Shown piece by piece: positions 18,458 to 27,669 of a stretch of DNA of 64,000 bases (positions within the stretch are counted from its first letter, which is position 1; each line of letters starts with the position of its first letter). This DNA is from Lachnoclostridium sp. An169. GTDB taxonomy: Bacteria > Bacillota > Clostridia > Lachnospirales > Lachnospiraceae. The stretch covers positions 62,001 to 126,000 of the forward strand of contig NZ_NFKT01000008.1 of assembly GCF_002160525.1 (NCBI RefSeq), given 5' to 3'. The position numbers and the translations under genes were made by a program. The notes under the pieces are model-generated. The model did no database searches and was not told the DNA's origin. It saw only the letters and a list, made by a program, of their open reading frames with translations.

Positions 18458-20080
18458 ATGAGAAATATTGCAGTAAAAGTGATTGTTGTTTTTGTATTAT
18501 TGATTTTACCTTTGAATCTGTTTGTTGTATTCCAGGCAAATGCAATGATTTCTACAACTGCAGAACAAGTGCGCATGTCGGAACAGGGCATGATGGACGT
18601 TTATGGAGAGACACTGGCAAACCGGATGGATAATGCAGTGTCTCTGCTGTATTATTTCGAGACAAAGAATACAGACTGCCTTTCCATGACGCAGCAGACA
18701 GAAAAAAATTATACTTATCAGAAAGGCAGACAGCAGCTGTATTACAGTTTCCGGACAATGGCGGATATGATCGACGGCGCGGAAGGGTATTTCTTCTTTT
18801 TCCCCAAGGTCAGTGATATGATTATGCTCAGCGGCAGCAGTGCGGACGAAGAACTGGAAAAGTGCCTGCAGGAGCAGAGGCTGGGGGATCAAGCCCGACA
18901 GACCCGCGGGTGGTATATTCAGGAAGCAGGAGACAATACCTATGCCGTGCTGTACATTGAACTGAAAAATGTATCCTATGGAGCATGGATAGATCTGTCA
19001 GACATTGCGGACAATATCCGGAAAAGTCTGGATTATGAGTCCCTGGATGTTGTGATCGGGGAGGGAGAACTGCCAGAGAACGAACTTTTTGCTTCCTTCC
19101 GTATGGATAATATCTATATAGGAATTTCTCTTGAACAGGATGAGATTATCCGGGTTCACGCACTGTATCAGAGGAGTCAGCTTGTTATGGCGCTTTGTTA
19201 TCTCGGACTGATCCCGGTATTGTTTCTCTTTATCCGAAAAATATTCATTGCACCGCTGAAAAAGATCAATGATGCACATGTTCAGTTCCAGAAGGGAAAT
19301 ATGGATTACCGTCTGCCGGAAAAGGCGGGAAGCAGGGAATTTGAAATGGCATACCGCTCTTTTAACAAGATGGCAGACCATATCAAAGATCTGCGGATTC
19401 GGGAGTATGAGAGTAAGATTGAAAAGCAGAAGATGGAACTGCGCAATCTGCAGCTGCAGATCCGCCCTCATTTTCTTCAGAATACATTTAATCTGATCTA
19501 TTCACTTGCCCAGGCGCGGGATACAGAGTCTATCCAGAATACGATGCTTTACCTTTCCGGTTATTTCCGGTTCATTTTCCGCAGCGACAAGGAACTGGAA
19601 CTGTTTGCCAAGGAGCTGAAGCTGATCGAGGGTTATATTGCCATGGCTTCTTTAAGGTATGATAACGGGATCGAGTTCAGCTGCGATATTGATCCGGAAG
19701 TGGAAATGGTGCGGATGCCGCCGCTTCTGATCCATAATTTCGTGGAAAATGCGGTGAAGTACGGAGTCTGCCAGGACAGAATCCTGCACATTGACCTGCA
19801 GGCGAGATATGATGATAAGCGGGTGACATTTACGATTATGGACGACGGAAACGGAATGTCAGCGGAAATCCTGGAGCGTAACCAGAAAATGTTCAGGGGA
19901 GAATATGTCCCGGAAGACAAAAATGCTCATCTTGGGTTGTATAATTCCTTGAAGAGGTTAAAATATTTTTATGGAGATACAGCGTATATTGAGGTGATTT
20001 CCGAACCGGGAGAAAGTACCTGCTTTACGATTTCATTTCCCTATAATATGGAATTTTCAGATGATCCCGGGGATATATGA
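18458..20080 (+). CDS. YesM-type sensor histidine kinase
   Basis: A 540-residue membrane sensor kinase. It has an N-terminal helix (residues 4-27), an extracellular region of about 200 residues, a second helix near 232-252 (LCYLGLIPVLFLFI), a HAMP domain, then a His_kinase domain with phospho-acceptor H338 in IRPHFLQN and a HATPase domain with HNFVENAVKYG and DDGNGM. It probably senses the sugar handled by the upstream ABC importer and signals to the response regulator at 20106. Confidence 0.95.
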   Translation: MRNIAVKVIVVFVLLILPLNLFVVFQANAMISTTAEQVRMSEQGMMDVYGETLANRMDNAVSLLYYFETKNTDCLSMTQQTEKNYTYQKGRQQLYYSFRTMADMIDGAEGYFFFFPKVSDMIMLSGSSADEELEKCLQEQRLGDQARQTRGWYIQEAGDNTYAVLYIELKNVSYGAWIDLSDIADNIRKSLDYESLDVVIGEGELPENELFASFRMDNIYIGISLEQDEIIRVHALYQRSQLVMALCYLGLIPVLFLFIRKIFIAPLKKINDAHVQFQKGNMDYRLPEKAGSREFEMAYRSFNKMADHIKDLRIREYESKIEKQKMELRNLQLQIRPHFLQNTFNLIYSLAQARDTESIQNTMLYLSGYFRFIFRSDKELELFAKELKLIEGYIAMASLRYDNGIEFSCDIDPEVEMVRMPPLLIHNFVENAVKYGVCQDRILHIDLQARYDDKRVTFTIMDDGNGMSAEILERNQKMFRGEYVPEDKNAHLGLYNSLKRLKYFYGDTAYIEVISEPGESTCFTISFPYNMEFSDDPGDI

Positions 20081-20105
20081 TTTTGCCGGAGTGAGGTGTG
20101 CGTGA

Positions 20106-20903
20106 ATGAAACTGCTGATTGTGAATGACGAGAAACTGACCGCGAACATGATGAAAAAAGAAATCATATGGAAAGATTACGGGATAGATGAAGTTTTTAC
20201 AGCCTATGATGTGAAAGAGGCAAAAGAAGTGATCGGGGAGCAACAGATCGACGTCCTGCTGTGTGATATCGAGATGCCCGGAGAGAACGGAATTGCTCTT
20301 CTGCGATGGATACGGGAAGAGCAGAAAGATATAGAGTGTATCTTTCTGACCTGTCATGCATCTTTTGAATATGCCAGGGAAGCGGTTACTCTGGGGTGTC
20401 AGGATTATATACTGATTCCGGCAAAGTATGAGGATATAGGAAAAGCTGTGGAGAAAGTGGTAAAGCGGATACGGATCCGTGAGGAGGAAAAACGTTATCA
20501 GGAACTGGGGAGAAGGACAGTCCAGGAAAATCTTGCCACGGCTGCAGAGACTCATGGGGTAAAAAAGAGCGCGCAGCAGGTGGCGGAAGAAGTGGTAAAA
20601 TATATCAAAGAACATCTGACGGAAGAAGAACTGTGCATTAATGAAATCGCATCATGGACCCACATGCATCCGGTGTATCTGAACCGGATATTTAAAAAGG
20701 AAAAAGAAAGTTCAATCGGGCAGTACATCATCAGTGAAAGGATGAAACTGGCAGAAGCGCTGCTGTTGGAAAATAAACTGAATGCCTATGCGGTGGCGGA
20801 ACAGGTGGGATATAAAAGTTATTCTAATTTTAACCTGACTTTTAAGAAAACTTTTGGAGAATCCCCGACTCAGTATATTAACAGAAAGTCTCATAAGGAG
20901 TAA
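20106..20903 (+). CDS. YesN-type response regulator, REC plus AraC HTH
   Basis: A 265-residue response regulator. The receiver domain has the acidic pair D8/E9 and phospho-acceptor D54 in LLCDIEMPG; the C-terminal 100 residues are an AraC helix-turn-helix pair (INEIASWTHMHPVYLNRIF ... YSNFNLTFKKTFGESPTQYI). It is somewhat shorter than most YesN proteins because the linker is brief. It is the partner of the kinase 25 bp upstream. Likely targets are the ABC operon and the GH3 operon just downstream. Confidence 0.95.
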   Translation: MKLLIVNDEKLTANMMKKEIIWKDYGIDEVFTAYDVKEAKEVIGEQQIDVLLCDIEMPGENGIALLRWIREEQKDIECIFLTCHASFEYAREAVTLGCQDYILIPAKYEDIGKAVEKVVKRIRIREEEKRYQELGRRTVQENLATAAETHGVKKSAQQVAEEVVKYIKEHLTEEELCINEIASWTHMHPVYLNRIFKKEKESSIGQYIISERMKLAEALLLENKLNAYAVAEQVGYKSYSNFNLTFKKTFGESPTQYINRKSHKE

Positions 20904-20968
20904 CAAAGAAAAGCGAATTTTGACCTGTCCTGACAAAAATGTGACTGTGCATGCCGGGACAGTTCCTC

Positions 20969-20974
20969 TATAAT
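20969..20974 (+). promoter_or_regulatory. -10 box for the downstream GH3 operon
   Basis: TATAAT sits 100 bp upstream of the MATE remnant and hydrolase operon with no consensus -35 box at the right distance. CTGTCC upstream and GGGACAG nearer the box form an inverted repeat. This pattern suits an activator such as the YesN regulator encoded just before it. Confidence 0.4.
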
Positions 20975-21094
20975 ACAAATTAAAGTGAAATGCATATCTG
21001 AAAAATCTGAATATGGTAAACTGATAATTCCAGCCGGTTCTGCCCGGTTGTGTCCCATTGAGACGACGGGAAGATGATGAAGGAGGGAATGACA

Positions 21095-21364
21095 GTGAGA
21101 GAGAGAAGAACAAATTCACTTCGAATGACAGAAGGCAGCGAGATCAGAAATATCCTGATATTTATGATCCCGCTCCTTATCGGCAATATTTTCCAGCAGC
21201 TTTACAATTTTGTAGATTCGGTCGTGGTAGGGCGGTTTATCAGCGCCCAGGCACTGGGATACTGGAGCGTGTGGGTTACCGCGATCTTTTCGTCCATGCT
21301 GGCGGCATCGCTGTGCATCTGGCGTTACCGCAGCGGAAAATGGATGAAGAAAGCTGCTGTGTAA
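21095..21364 (+). pseudogene. MATE transporter remnant with large internal deletion
   Basis: An 89-residue frame (GTG at 21095, 8 bases after AGGAGG). The first part, MTEGSEIRNILIFMIPLLIG followed by NIFQQLYNFVDSVVVGRF, is a textbook start of a MATE protein. From about residue 52 it becomes SSMLAASLCIWRYRSGKWMKK, which is the typical end of one. About 350 residues in between are missing and the join is in frame. The product could make at most two helices and cannot be a transporter. It sits between the regulator and the GH3 gene and may persist only as leader sequence of that operon. Confidence 0.8.
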
Positions 21365-21407
21365 AAATATTTATTTTTAAAATTATATATTCAGGAGGAA
21401 ACACGAT

Positions 21408-23549
21408 ATGACAGAAAAGGAATTGCAGACATTACTCGAAGACATGACGCTTCAGGAGAAGATTGACCAGATGTTTCAGGTGGTCGGGATGTTCTATATA
21501 AAAGACAACACCGGCATTGAAAGCGGACCTGCACAGGAACTCGGCGTGACACCGGAAGATTTTGATATGGCAGGATCAATCCTCGGAATAACCGGGGCGC
21601 AGCGTCTCATGGATGTGCAGAAACGTTACATGAAAAAGCAGCCTCACCACATTCCCATGCTGTTTATGGCGGATATTATTCACGGCTTCCGCACCATATT
21701 TCCCATGCCGCTTGCACAGGGGGCCATGTTCGAGCCGGAACTCTCTGAAAAGTGTGCGTCCGTGGCAGCAAAAGAGGCGGCAGTCAGCGGCCTTCACGTA
21801 ACCTTTGCGCCGATGTGTGATCTGGTGCGGGATGCGCGCTGGGGAAGAGTGATGGAATCGACGGGAGAGGATCCTTATCTGAACAGCCGGTATGCGGCGG
21901 CGATGGTGAGAGGATTCCAGGGAGATGACATGAAAGCGCCCGGGAAGGTGTGCTCCTGTGTGAAGCATTTTGCGGGATACGGGGCCGCGGAGGCAGGAAG
22001 GGACTACAATACCGTGGAACTCTCCGAGCACACATTGAGGGAGTATTACCTGAAGGCATATCAGGAGGGAATCAGCGCCGGGGCAGGTATGGTGATGACT
22101 TCCTTTAATACGCTGAACGGGATCCCGGCAAGCGTGAACCGCCGTCTGATGCGGGACATTCTCCGGGGCGAGATGGGATTTGACGGCGTGCTGATCTCGG
22201 ATTACGGGGCGCTTCGTGAATCGGTTGTCCACGGATGTTCCGCGGATGACCGGGAAGCGGCAGAAAAAGGAATCCGGGCAGGCGTCGATATTGATATGAT
22301 GACCGGCGTATATTCGGCAAATCTGAAAAGCCTTGTGGAAGAGGGAAAGGTGGATGAGAAACTCATTGATGAGAGCGTCATGCGGATACTGACTCTGAAA
22401 AACAGGCTGGGACTTTTCGAGAATCCTTATAAAGATGCGGATCCGGAGCAGGAGAAAGAAGTGATCCTCTGCGGGGAGCACCGCCAACTGGCGAGAGAGG
22501 CGGCGCAGAAATCCTTTGTCCTTCTGGAAAATGACGGAATTCTTCCTCTTGATCTGAAGAAAAAGACTGCTTTTATCGGCCCGTATGTGGAGAGCAGGGA
22601 ACTGATCAGCTCCTGGGCCGTGACCGGAAAGACAGAAGACTGTGTCACTATCCGGGAGGCTGTGGAGGAACTTCCGGATATGGAGAATGTGGTATTCTGC
22701 GCGGATGCCACAGATCTGGATAAGGCAAGGGAAGCGGCCCGTGAGGCGGATACGGTTGTCCTTGCCATCGGGGAGAGCTACCGGCAGAGCGGAGAGGCGG
22801 CAAGCAGGGGGATGCTGGACGTTCCGGCGGAACAGATGGAACTCCTGCGGGCAGTGTCGGCAGTGAACGGGAATGTGGTTGTTGTTCTCTTTAACGGAAG
22901 ACCCCTTGACTTAAGGGAAGTGAAGGAAAGAGCGAAAGCCGTTCTGGAAGTATGGTTCCCGGGCACAGAGGGAGGACATGCGATCCTGGATGTGCTGACC
23001 GGAAAGGTCAGCCCGTCGGGAAAGCTCCCCATGAGTTTCCCGTACTGTGTGGGACAGGTGCCGGTATATTACAATCACTTCTCGACCGGACGGCCGCAGC
23101 AGAAAGGGGCGGATGCAGGATACGTGTCACGGTATCTGGATATTCCCAATGAACCTCTCTATCCTTTCGGGTACGGACTGACATACACGGCATTTGATAT
23201 ATCCCCTGTGGCACTGGATAAAAAGGAAATGAAGACCGGGGAGAAGCTGACGGCGCGTGTCAGCGTGAAGAATACCGGAAAAACAGCGGGAACCGAGACT
23301 GTCCAGATGTATATTCAGGATGTTTCCGCCAGTGTGGCGCGTCCGGTCAGGGAGCTGCGCGGATACCAGAAAGTCGTGCTGGAACCGGGAGAGGAGAAAG
23401 AAGCCGCTTTTGAGATTGACGAAGCGATGCTTGCCTTCCTCCGGGATGACGGAACGGTGGGAAGCGAGTCCGGACGCTTCCGCGTATGGATCGGCAGCAG
23501 CAGCGAGACGGAAAACGAAGCAGAATTTACCGGGATATTTGAGGACTGA
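21408..23549 (+). CDS. Glycoside hydrolase family 3 (beta-glucosidase type)
   Basis: A 713-residue retaining GH3 enzyme. The N-terminal TIM-barrel domain contains the substrate motif KHFAGYGAAEAGRDYN and the nucleophile D265 in LISDYGAL. An alpha/beta sandwich domain and a fibronectin III-like C-terminal domain (SVKNTGKTAGTETVQMYIQD) follow, the order of typical beta-glucosidases. There is no signal peptide, so it is cytosolic. It starts after AGGAGGAAA and heads a four-gene hydrolase operon. Substrate (glucoside or xyloside) cannot be fixed from sequence. Confidence 0.95.
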   Translation: MTEKELQTLLEDMTLQEKIDQMFQVVGMFYIKDNTGIESGPAQELGVTPEDFDMAGSILGITGAQRLMDVQKRYMKKQPHHIPMLFMADIIHGFRTIFPMPLAQGAMFEPELSEKCASVAAKEAAVSGLHVTFAPMCDLVRDARWGRVMESTGEDPYLNSRYAAAMVRGFQGDDMKAPGKVCSCVKHFAGYGAAEAGRDYNTVELSEHTLREYYLKAYQEGISAGAGMVMTSFNTLNGIPASVNRRLMRDILRGEMGFDGVLISDYGALRESVVHGCSADDREAAEKGIRAGVDIDMMTGVYSANLKSLVEEGKVDEKLIDESVMRILTLKNRLGLFENPYKDADPEQEKEVILCGEHRQLAREAAQKSFVLLENDGILPLDLKKKTAFIGPYVESRELISSWAVTGKTEDCVTIREAVEELPDMENVVFCADATDLDKAREAAREADTVVLAIGESYRQSGEAASRGMLDVPAEQMELLRAVSAVNGNVVVVLFNGRPLDLREVKERAKAVLEVWFPGTEGGHAILDVLTGKVSPSGKLPMSFPYCVGQVPVYYNHFSTGRPQQKGADAGYVSRYLDIPNEPLYPFGYGLTYTAFDISPVALDKKEMKTGEKLTARVSVKNTGKTAGTETVQMYIQDVSASVARPVRELRGYQKVVLEPGEEKEAAFEIDEAMLAFLRDDGTVGSESGRFRVWIGSSSETENEAEFTGIFED

Positions 23550-23631
23550 AATAAATACGGAAAGAGCGCTGCGGAAAATAAATGAAGGAAATCAATGAGA
23601 AAAACAGATACAGATAAGGAGGAACCAGATC

Positions 23632-26049
23632 ATGGAAAAATATCTTGATACAAAGCTTTCGGCAAAGGAGCGGGCGCAGGACCTGCTCTCAAAAATGAGC
23701 CTTGAGGAGAAGATGGGGCAGGTCAACTGTCTCTTCCCGTGGGGAGACAACTGGGAGATGCTGGAGAAAGAAGCCGCTCACGGAATCGGAGAGGTCAGCA
23801 CACTTGAGGTGAGGGAGATCGAGAGCCTTGAGGAGGCGGTGCAGTGGCAGAGAAAGATCCAGAAGATGGTGATGGAGAAGAGCGAGCATCATATCCCCGC
23901 CATCTTCCATATGGAAGGACTGTGCGGACCGTTTATTCAGGATTCCACAAGCTTTCCGTCCGGAATCGCCCGGGGCTCATCCTGGGATCCGGCGCTTGAG
24001 GAGAAAGTGGGGAGATGCGTGAGCCGTCAGGAGCTTGCCTGCGGATTTACGAGAGTCCTTGCACCGGTGCTTGACATTTCCAGAGATTCCCGGATGGGGC
24101 GTCAGGGAGAGACATACGGGGAGGATCCGACCCTGGCGGCAGCCCTCGGAACCGCTTATACAAAGGGCATCCAGGAGAACGAGACAGCGGGACGCCATGC
24201 AGAGTCGGCAGCCAAGCATTTCCTCGGCTTCCACAACTCCCAGGGAGGCATCCATGGGGCAAACAGCGACACGCCGGAGCGTCTTCTTGACGAGGTATAC
24301 GGCAAGCCCTTCCAGGCTGCCATCAAGGGGGCAAACCTGCGGGGAATCATGCCATGCTACTGCTCCATCAACGGAGAACCGGCTTCCTCATCAAAGAAGA
24401 TTCTTACGGATCTGCTTCGCAACGAGATGGGATTTGACGGCGTGTGCGTGGCGGACTATGGTGCGGTGAGCAATGTATATAACGCTCAGAGTGTCGGGGA
24501 ATCTGTTACGGAAGCAGGGCTCATGTGTATGGAAGCGGGCATGGACGTGGAACTGCAGATGCGGACGGCTTATAACGATGAAATGAAAGAATGGTTCCGG
24601 ACAGGAAAAGCAGATATGGCGATTCTCGACCGCGCGGTCCTGAGAGTCCTTGAGGCAAAATTCCGGATGGGACTGTTCGAACATCCCTATGCGCTGGACG
24701 GTGAGGATCTGAAGTCAGTATTCTATAACGAAGAGGACAGAAACGTTTCCCTCCAGTCAGCCCTGGAGTCCATGGTGCTTCTGAAGAACAACGGCATACT
24801 TCCTCTGGACAGCCAGATCAGGGACGGAAAAGTACGGACCATCGCGGTGATCGGTTCCCAGGCGAAAAATGCCAGGATCTTTTTCGGCGGTTATACCCAC
24901 CTGAGTATGGAAGAAGCGGTTCATGCCGTTGCCAATTCCATCGCCGGTCTGGAATCGGGAAGCATAGAAGGCAAGAAAGCGGCACTGATCCCGGGAACAC
25001 AGATCCAGAGCGATGAGACGGAAGAGTTTGACGAGATCCTCAAGGTGCAGAAACCGGGATGCAGGAGCCTTCTGGAAGAACTGCGCGTCAAACTTCCGGA
25101 CACAGAGATCCTCTATGCTTACGGATATCCGGTGGCGGGAAATGACCTCTCCCACATTGATGAGGCGCTGGAGGCGGTAAAGAAAGCGGATGTTGTCATT
25201 ATGACACTGGGCGGCAAGCACGGCTCCTGTTCTGTAGCGACCATGGGAGAAGGTGTGGACAGTACGGACATCAACCTTCCGGAGTGCCAGGATGAGTTCA
25301 TCCGCCGGGCGGCAGAACTGGGAAAACCGATGATCGGCGTGCATTTTGACGGGCGTCCGATCTCCAGTGATGTGGCAGATCAGTATCTGGATGCCATCCT
25401 GGAGGCATGGAATCCATCCGAGACGGGTGCGGAAGCGGTTGTAAAGGTTCTGACAGGAGAGTATAATCCGGGCGGGAAGATGCCGGTATGTGCGGCGAGA
25501 AACGCGGGACAGATTCCGATATTCTACAATCACATCAACGGATCTTCCTGGCATCAGGGCGAAAGTATCGGATTCCAGGACTATGTGAATATGCCCCACA
25601 CGCCAAGGTATTTCTTCGGCTACGGGCTTTCCTATACGACGTTTGAATATTCGGATCTGAACCTGGACCGGAAAGAAATCGCTCCGGACGGCAGTGTGAA
25701 GGTACATTTTTCCGTGAAGAATACCGGGGACCGGGACGGCGAGGAAGTGGTTCAGCTTTACATCCACGATGTTCGCGCGTCTGTGGCAAGACCGGTGAAA
25801 GAACTGGCAGGATTCCTGCGTCTTGGACTGAAAGCAGGAGAGAAGAAGACGGTAGAGTTTACCCTTCAGGCGAGCCAGACGGCGTTCCTTGACCGGGAGA
25901 TGAAGTGGAAGATCGAGAAAGGCGATGTGGAGATCCTGGTGGGAAGTTCCTCCGAGGATATCCGGCTGAAAGATATGATTCAGATTACGGACAGCGCGTG
26001 GATCGAGGGAAGAGACCGGGCATTTTACGCGGAAGTACAGACTCTTTGA
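23632..26049 (+). CDS. Glycoside hydrolase family 3 (beta-glucosidase/xylosidase type)
   Basis: An 805-residue GH3 enzyme, about 90 residues longer than its neighbour. It has the barrel motif AAKHFLGFHNSQGG, nucleophile D275 in VADYGAVSN, an alpha/beta domain and a C-terminal fibronectin III-like domain (SVKNTGDRDGEEVVQLYIHD). Presence of RMGRQGETYGEDP in the barrel fits the beta-glucosidase/beta-xylosidase branch. There is no signal peptide. It is second in the operon, 82 bp after the first GH3 gene. The two GH3 proteins differ clearly, so they probably act on different linkages. Confidence 0.95.
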   Translation: MEKYLDTKLSAKERAQDLLSKMSLEEKMGQVNCLFPWGDNWEMLEKEAAHGIGEVSTLEVREIESLEEAVQWQRKIQKMVMEKSEHHIPAIFHMEGLCGPFIQDSTSFPSGIARGSSWDPALEEKVGRCVSRQELACGFTRVLAPVLDISRDSRMGRQGETYGEDPTLAAALGTAYTKGIQENETAGRHAESAAKHFLGFHNSQGGIHGANSDTPERLLDEVYGKPFQAAIKGANLRGIMPCYCSINGEPASSSKKILTDLLRNEMGFDGVCVADYGAVSNVYNAQSVGESVTEAGLMCMEAGMDVELQMRTAYNDEMKEWFRTGKADMAILDRAVLRVLEAKFRMGLFEHPYALDGEDLKSVFYNEEDRNVSLQSALESMVLLKNNGILPLDSQIRDGKVRTIAVIGSQAKNARIFFGGYTHLSMEEAVHAVANSIAGLESGSIEGKKAALIPGTQIQSDETEEFDEILKVQKPGCRSLLEELRVKLPDTEILYAYGYPVAGNDLSHIDEALEAVKKADVVIMTLGGKHGSCSVATMGEGVDSTDINLPECQDEFIRRAAELGKPMIGVHFDGRPISSDVADQYLDAILEAWNPSETGAEAVVKVLTGEYNPGGKMPVCAARNAGQIPIFYNHINGSSWHQGESIGFQDYVNMPHTPRYFFGYGLSYTTFEYSDLNLDRKEIAPDGSVKVHFSVKNTGDRDGEEVVQLYIHDVRASVARPVKELAGFLRLGLKAGEKKTVEFTLQASQTAFLDREMKWKIEKGDVEILVGSSSEDIRLKDMIQITDSAWIEGRDRAFYAEVQTL

Positions 26050-26073
26050 GACGAGAGGATGAGACGAGAGGAG
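26048..26073 (+). repeat. Tandem 13-bp repeat carrying the ribosome binding site
   Basis: GAGACGAGAGGAT is followed by GAGACGAGAGGAG. The first copy overlaps the stop codon of the GH3 gene and the second provides the GAGGAG site for the next gene (ATG at 26084). It looks like a recent duplication in the spacer and gives two possible ribosome binding sites. Confidence 0.65.
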
Positions 26074-26083
26074 AGATGTGACA

Positions 26084-27649
26084 ATGAATCAGATGGAACA
26101 GACAATGAACCAGACAGAACAGTATGATGTTTTTGAAATATCGTTTGAAAATGCCGATACAGAGAATCACGTCATTGAACATGCGGCAGTGTTTGAACAT
26201 GGGGGAAAGGAGTATCCGGCGGATGCGTTCCGAAAAGAAGACGGAGTATATGCCGTGCGCTTCATGCCGATGGAACAGGGAACATGGAATTACCGGATCT
26301 GCGTGGATGGAGCGGGAATGGACTCTTCTGTGGAAAGAAACATGCAGAAAACCTTCGAGTGTGTGGCAAATACCCATGGCAATCACGGCCCGGTTCACAC
26401 GCAGGGGGACGGATTCCGCTATGCGGACGGCAGCAGATACCTGCCTTTTGGAACCACATGTTACGCATGGATCCATCAGAGTCAGGAACTTCAGGAAGAG
26501 ACGCTGAAGACGCTTGCAGAATCTCCGTTCAACAAGATCCGGATGTGCGTGTTCCCCAAGTCCATGCCATACAATAACAACGACCCGGACGTGTATCCTT
26601 TCCGGAAGAGGGAGGACGGCTCCTGGAATGTGTGGGATCCGGATCCGGTTTTCTGGGAGAAGCTCGATACCCGGCTGGCACAGTTGAGAGATCTTGGGAT
26701 CGAGGCGGATCTGATCGTCTTTCATCCCTATGACCGGTGGGGATTCGCGGAGCTGTCCCAGGAGGAGTCCCTTGTCTATCTGCGGTATTGTATTGCGAGA
26801 CTTTCCGCTTATTCCAATCTCTGGTGGAGTCTTGCCAATGAGTATGAAATGGTGTACGCTAAGAGCATGAAAGACTGGGAAGAGTACGGGGAGATGCTTC
26901 TTGAAAAAGATATATACGGACATCTCCGCTCGGTACACAACATCTTTCTGCCGTTCCCGAAGAAGCCCTGGCTGACCCACTGCTCGGTTCAGTCTGTGGA
27001 TATCGGTCATATTCCGGTGTGGAAGAAGGAGTATGGCATGCCTGTAGTGATCGACGAGTGCGGGTATGAGGGGAATATCGAATACGGATGGGGCAACCTG
27101 ACCGGAATGGAAATGGTGCACCGTTTCTGGTGGACCATCTTCCGGGGCGGATACTGTACCCATGGAGAGACGTTCCACAGAGAGGACGAGGTACTCTGGT
27201 GGGCGAAGGGCGGAAAGCTCTACGGAGAGAGCGCTCCGAGGATTGCCTTCCTCAAGACACTGCTTGAGAGTCTGCCCGGAGAGTGGAAGCCGATCCATCT
27301 GAACCCCACGAACCCGAATCTGGATCTCAATGATCCGGAGGCAGTGGAGAATGAGAGAAAATTCCAGAAGGCTCTCTCAGCAATGCCCGAGAGTGTGAAA
27401 GAGGGCGTGATGCTCGGACTCAATACACCGCTTCAGCTTGAGTCTGAGAAGTTCCTTATGAAATATCTGGAGAGAATGCGCCCGTGCATGGCACACCTGG
27501 ATCTGCCGAAGGAAGGCAAATGGACGGTTGAGGTTATTGATACATGGGAAATGACCTGGACAGTGGCCCTGAGGGGCGTCAGCGGCAAAGTAAAAGTGGA
27601 TCTTCCATCGAAAGAAGGAATTGCCCTTCTGGCGCTGAAGGAAGACTGA
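26084..27649 (+). CDS. DUF5060/DUF4038 family putative glycoside hydrolase
   Basis: A 521-residue protein. The ATG at 26084 is preferred over the GTG at 26078 by spacing from GAGGAG. An N-terminal beta-sandwich (DUF5060-like, residues 10-100) is followed by a DUF4038-like TIM barrel of the GH-A clan. Candidate catalytic residues are E253 in SLANEYE (acid/base after Asn) and E325 in VIDECGYEG (nucleophile). Related proteins occur among GH140-like and other plant-polysaccharide enzymes. No signal peptide. It is third in the operon; substrate unknown. Confidence 0.82.
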   Translation: MNQMEQTMNQTEQYDVFEISFENADTENHVIEHAAVFEHGGKEYPADAFRKEDGVYAVRFMPMEQGTWNYRICVDGAGMDSSVERNMQKTFECVANTHGNHGPVHTQGDGFRYADGSRYLPFGTTCYAWIHQSQELQEETLKTLAESPFNKIRMCVFPKSMPYNNNDPDVYPFRKREDGSWNVWDPDPVFWEKLDTRLAQLRDLGIEADLIVFHPYDRWGFAELSQEESLVYLRYCIARLSAYSNLWWSLANEYEMVYAKSMKDWEEYGEMLLEKDIYGHLRSVHNIFLPFPKKPWLTHCSVQSVDIGHIPVWKKEYGMPVVIDECGYEGNIEYGWGNLTGMEMVHRFWWTIFRGGYCTHGETFHREDEVLWWAKGGKLYGESAPRIAFLKTLLESLPGEWKPIHLNPTNPNLDLNDPEAVENERKFQKALSAMPESVKEGVMLGLNTPLQLESEKFLMKYLERMRPCMAHLDLPKEGKWTVEVIDTWEMTWTVALRGVSGKVKVDLPSKEGIALLALKED

Positions 27650-27669
27650 AAAAACAGGAGGAAAATGTT

